Source: Opitutia bacterium
GTDB taxonomy: Bacteria; Verrucomicrobiota; Verrucomicrobiia; Opitutales; Opitutaceae
NCBI GenBank assembly: GCA_947461205.1
Contig: CANHJG010000034.1
Coordinates: forward strand, 1 to 42,660
DNA: 42,660 nt
Direction: 5' to 3'
Part shown: one piece after another, positions 40,719-42,660 of the stretch
Layout: every line of letters starts with the position of its first letter
How positions within the stretch are numbered: position 1 is the first letter of the stretch
Program-made: the position numbers and the translations under genes
The notes under the pieces: model-generated
The model's database searches: none
What the model was told of the DNA's origin: nothing
What the model saw: the letters and a program-made list of their open reading frames with translations, nothing else

Positions 40719-42660
40719 TCAGTTACTCACAAACGAAACCTCCCCCGACCGCACCGCCAGTCCCTCGCGCACCCGCGCCTCGTCGAGCTGCAGCACCAGC
40801 GTGTTCGTCCCGCTTCGTGCCTCGGCCGTAACCTGCGCGCCCGTCTTCACCGGCACGCCGTTCAGCCACACGTCTTTCACCCCGCCCGCGACCGAGAAGG
40901 TGACCTTGCCGCCGCGCGCCGAGTCGAAGCGCGTCGCCGCAAACAGGCCACGCGAGTTCACCAGTTGCGGATACGTGGTTGTAATCAGTTCGCCCGGCAG
41001 CACCCCGTTGACGAGTGAGAGCGCCGGCACCCAATCCGTGAGCGTAGCGTCGCCGCGCACCACGCGCTCGACGCCGATCGACTGGTTCTTGCTGACGACG
41101 AGATAAAGATTCCACGCACGAGCCACGCCGCCCTGCGCCGCATCGTAGTCACCGGGCCGCCCCAATTGCGCGAGGAACTTTACCAAGTCCAACCGCTCCT
41201 CCGGCAGCAGTCCGTCGATCAACCCGGCCGGCATCAACGACCCCGCGCTAGTCCGCTTCGCGACGTTTTTCACCGCCACCTGTACCTCCTGGTTCGCCGC
41301 GTTACGCAAAATAATTTCCGTCGCCGTCTCTTTCGTGATCATCCCGCTGAGCTCCTGCTGATCCTTCGTCGTGATCATCACGGAATGGTAACCTTCTTTG
41401 ATCTTCGCGCTGGGATAAAGCAGCGACTCGACGAGGTAATCGGTGGGCGCACTTGCCCCGATGCTGGTCATGTCCGGGCCGACTTTTCCGCCCGCTCCGC
41501 CGATCGCGTGACACGCCATGCAAGCCAGTTCCGGCCGGCGATAGATCCGTTCACCGCGCGCCGCATCGCCCACCGCCAACGCCTGTCGAGCGAGCGATTG
41601 CAATTCTTCCGGGGTGAGCTGCGCCTCCGACAGCGTGAGCCCCGCGCTCTTGATGAGCGCCTGCACGAGCGGCTGGTTTTGCCCGCCTTCACGCGCCGGG
41701 CGCAATCCCGCCTTGGCCACCACCGCCGGCAACGTGGCCTTGGGCAGCTGCGCCGTCAGACGGGCGGCCGCACCCTTCACCGCGAGCAACGCCCGCCACA
41801 ACGCCTGCGCCTCCGCCTCGGCGGTCGTCGCCGCAAGCACCGCCAGCACGTCCGGCATCGCCACCGTGAGATCCACGCCCGCGAGCGCCACCACCGCCTC
41901 GCGTTGAATCACCGGCGTCGCCCCGGTGCGCGCGAGCGTCTGCAGCGCCGCGACCACCGTCGCTCCACCCAAGTCCCGCAACGCCCCAAACGCCGCCGCG
42001 CGCTCCAGCGCACCGGTCGCCCCATCGCCGGCGCGCCGCACCACGGTGGACGTGAGCGCCGACAATTTCCACGCCCCCACGAGCGGCAGAGCCGCCACCC
42101 GGGTCGGAGCCGACGCCGACTCCACGAGCGTCGCCAGCTTGGCCAAATCACCCTCGGGCTTCAGCCCCCGCAACCGCGACGCATCGGCCAGCGCCGCCAG
42201 CGCCCGCGGCGCCGCCGCCTCGTCAAAACCGTTGGCGAGCAACGCCTCGAACAGCTGCCGCTGCTCGTACGCTCCACCCGCCGAGCCGATGAGCTCGATC
42301 CACGGCCCGGAACCGTCCCGCGGCAGCGTGCGCCCGGTGAGCAACTGCGCGAGCACGCCGCCGGCCAGCGTCGGCTCGACCGCCTTGAGTCCGAACGCGA
42401 GCTGCGCCTCGCGGCCTTGAAAATTCCACGCTCCCGAGCGCACGGCCGCGAGCCACGGCGTCGCGAGCTCGTTCATCGTGAGCCACAGCGCGTAGTCGAG
42501 AAACGGATCCATCGGCTGATCCAGCACCGTCAACGCGAGCTCCGCCGCGCGGGCCGCCCCGAGTTTCCCCAACGCCCGCACCGCCTCAAGCCGCACCCGG
42601 GGATTCGCATCGGCCACCAGCTTGGTCAGCGGCACCAGCGAATCGCCCACCGGCAGCACG
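40719..42660 (-). CDS. HEAT-repeat c-type cytochrome protein, C-terminal part (partial)
   Basis: At least 647 residues; the gene continues beyond the right edge, so the start is not seen. The visible N-terminal 450 residues are helical Ala/Leu-rich repeats of PBS-lyase/HEAT type (for example NPRVRLEAVRALGKLGAARA). The C-terminal 170 residues are the heme-binding domain of the Verrucomicrobia/Planctomycetes type: GERIYRRPELACMACHAIGG with the CxxCH heme site, GPDMTSIGASAPTDYLVESL, a conserved DxxELSGMI block and PAGLIDGLLPEERLDLVKFL. Full-length members often carry an N-terminal beta-propeller of glucose/sorbosone dehydrogenase type, and act in periplasmic oxidation of sugars; that part is outside the window. 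Confidence 0.88.
   Translation of the reverse strand, partial: VLPVGDSLVPLTKLVADANPRVRLEAVRALGKLGAARAAELALTVLDQPMDPFLDYALWLTMNELATPWLAAVRSGAWNFQGREAQLAFGLKAVEPTLAGGVLAQLLTGRTLPRDGSGPWIELIGSAGGAYEQRQLFEALLANGFDEAAAPRALAALADASRLRGLKPEGDLAKLATLVESASAPTRVAALPLVGAWKLSALTSTVVRRAGDGATGALERAAAFGALRDLGGATVVAALQTLARTGATPVIQREAVVALAGVDLTVAMPDVLAVLAATTAEAEAQALWRALLAVKGAAARLTAQLPKATLPAVVAKAGLRPAREGGQNQPLVQALIKSAGLTLSEAQLTPEELQSLARQALAVGDAARGERIYRRPELACMACHAIGGAGGKVGPDMTSIGASAPTDYLVESLLYPSAKIKEGYHSVMITTKDQQELSGMITKETATEIILRNAANQEVQVAVKNVAKRTSAGSLMPAGLIDGLLPEERLDLVKFLAQLGRPGDYDAAQGGVARAWNLYLVVSKNQSIGVERVVRGDATLTDWVPALSLVNGVLPGELITTTYPQLVNSRGLFAATRFDSARGGKVTFSVAGGVKDVWLNGVPVKTGAQVTAEARSGTNTLVLQLDEARVREGLAVRSGEVSFVSN

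Overview
The window is about 42.7 kb of very GC-rich bacterial chromosome packed with short-spaced genes on both strands. Gene content points to a verrucomicrobium, most likely of the Opitutaceae. The evidence is a HEAT-repeat/CxxCH cytochrome protein of the Verrucomicrobia/Planctomycetes kind, a large secreted matrixin-like protease ending in a duplicated C-terminal domain, an orphan 500-residue conserved protein, and almost no Shine-Dalgarno sequences before the start codons. This placement is an inference from protein families; no rRNA gene lies in the window.

Layout. 1-5.5 kb (+): the end of a lactonase-type beta-propeller gene, a divergent adenylosuccinate synthetase, a gap holding a REP-like palindrome, a bifunctional-nuclease (DUF151) gene overlapping a tRNA-dihydrouridine synthase gene, and a TonB-like protein. 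5.5-8 kb (-): sppA and sufT. 8-9.6 kb (+): the conserved orphan. 9.6-11.2 kb (-): zinc-independent ribosomal proteins L31B and L36B with a clear terminator, YqgE/AlgH, and a dCMP deaminase-like protein. 11.3-14.8 kb (+): a tightly coupled cassette of methyltransferase, FAD oxidoreductase, type III polyketide synthase and NIF3-like protein, the best candidate for a specialised pathway. 14.8-16.7 kb (+): aroQ, a NusG-like antiterminator and an outer-membrane-type protein. 16.9-18.5 kb (-): a possibly decayed stretch, then the phosphatidylglycerol pair pgsA-pgpA. 18.6-19.1 kb (+): coaD.

19.2-25.1 kb (-): a cluster of two exported amidohydrolases followed by a clearly broken S10 serine carboxypeptidase gene. 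25.3-28.9 kb (+): a MacAB-type tripartite export system (adaptor, ATPase, permease) closed by a strong terminator. 29-33.4 kb (+): a secreted TPR/beta-propeller protein and an ABC importer of the NMT1/SsuA class (ATPase, permease, binding protein). 33.5-37.7 kb (+): an LMF1-like membrane protein carrying an in-frame array of palindromic repeats, and two different methyltransferases (METTL25-like and Rsm22-like). 37.8-40.7 kb (+): a small secreted protein and the matrixin-like protease. 40.7 kb to the end (-): the C-terminal part of a HEAT-repeat cytochrome c protein that runs off the window.

Most of the content is housekeeping (purine, shikimate, CoA, phospholipid, ribosome, tRNA and Fe-S genes). 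The features most worth following are the palindrome array inside a gene, the type III PKS cassette, the conserved orphan, the decayed peptidase and the near-absence of Shine-Dalgarno sites.
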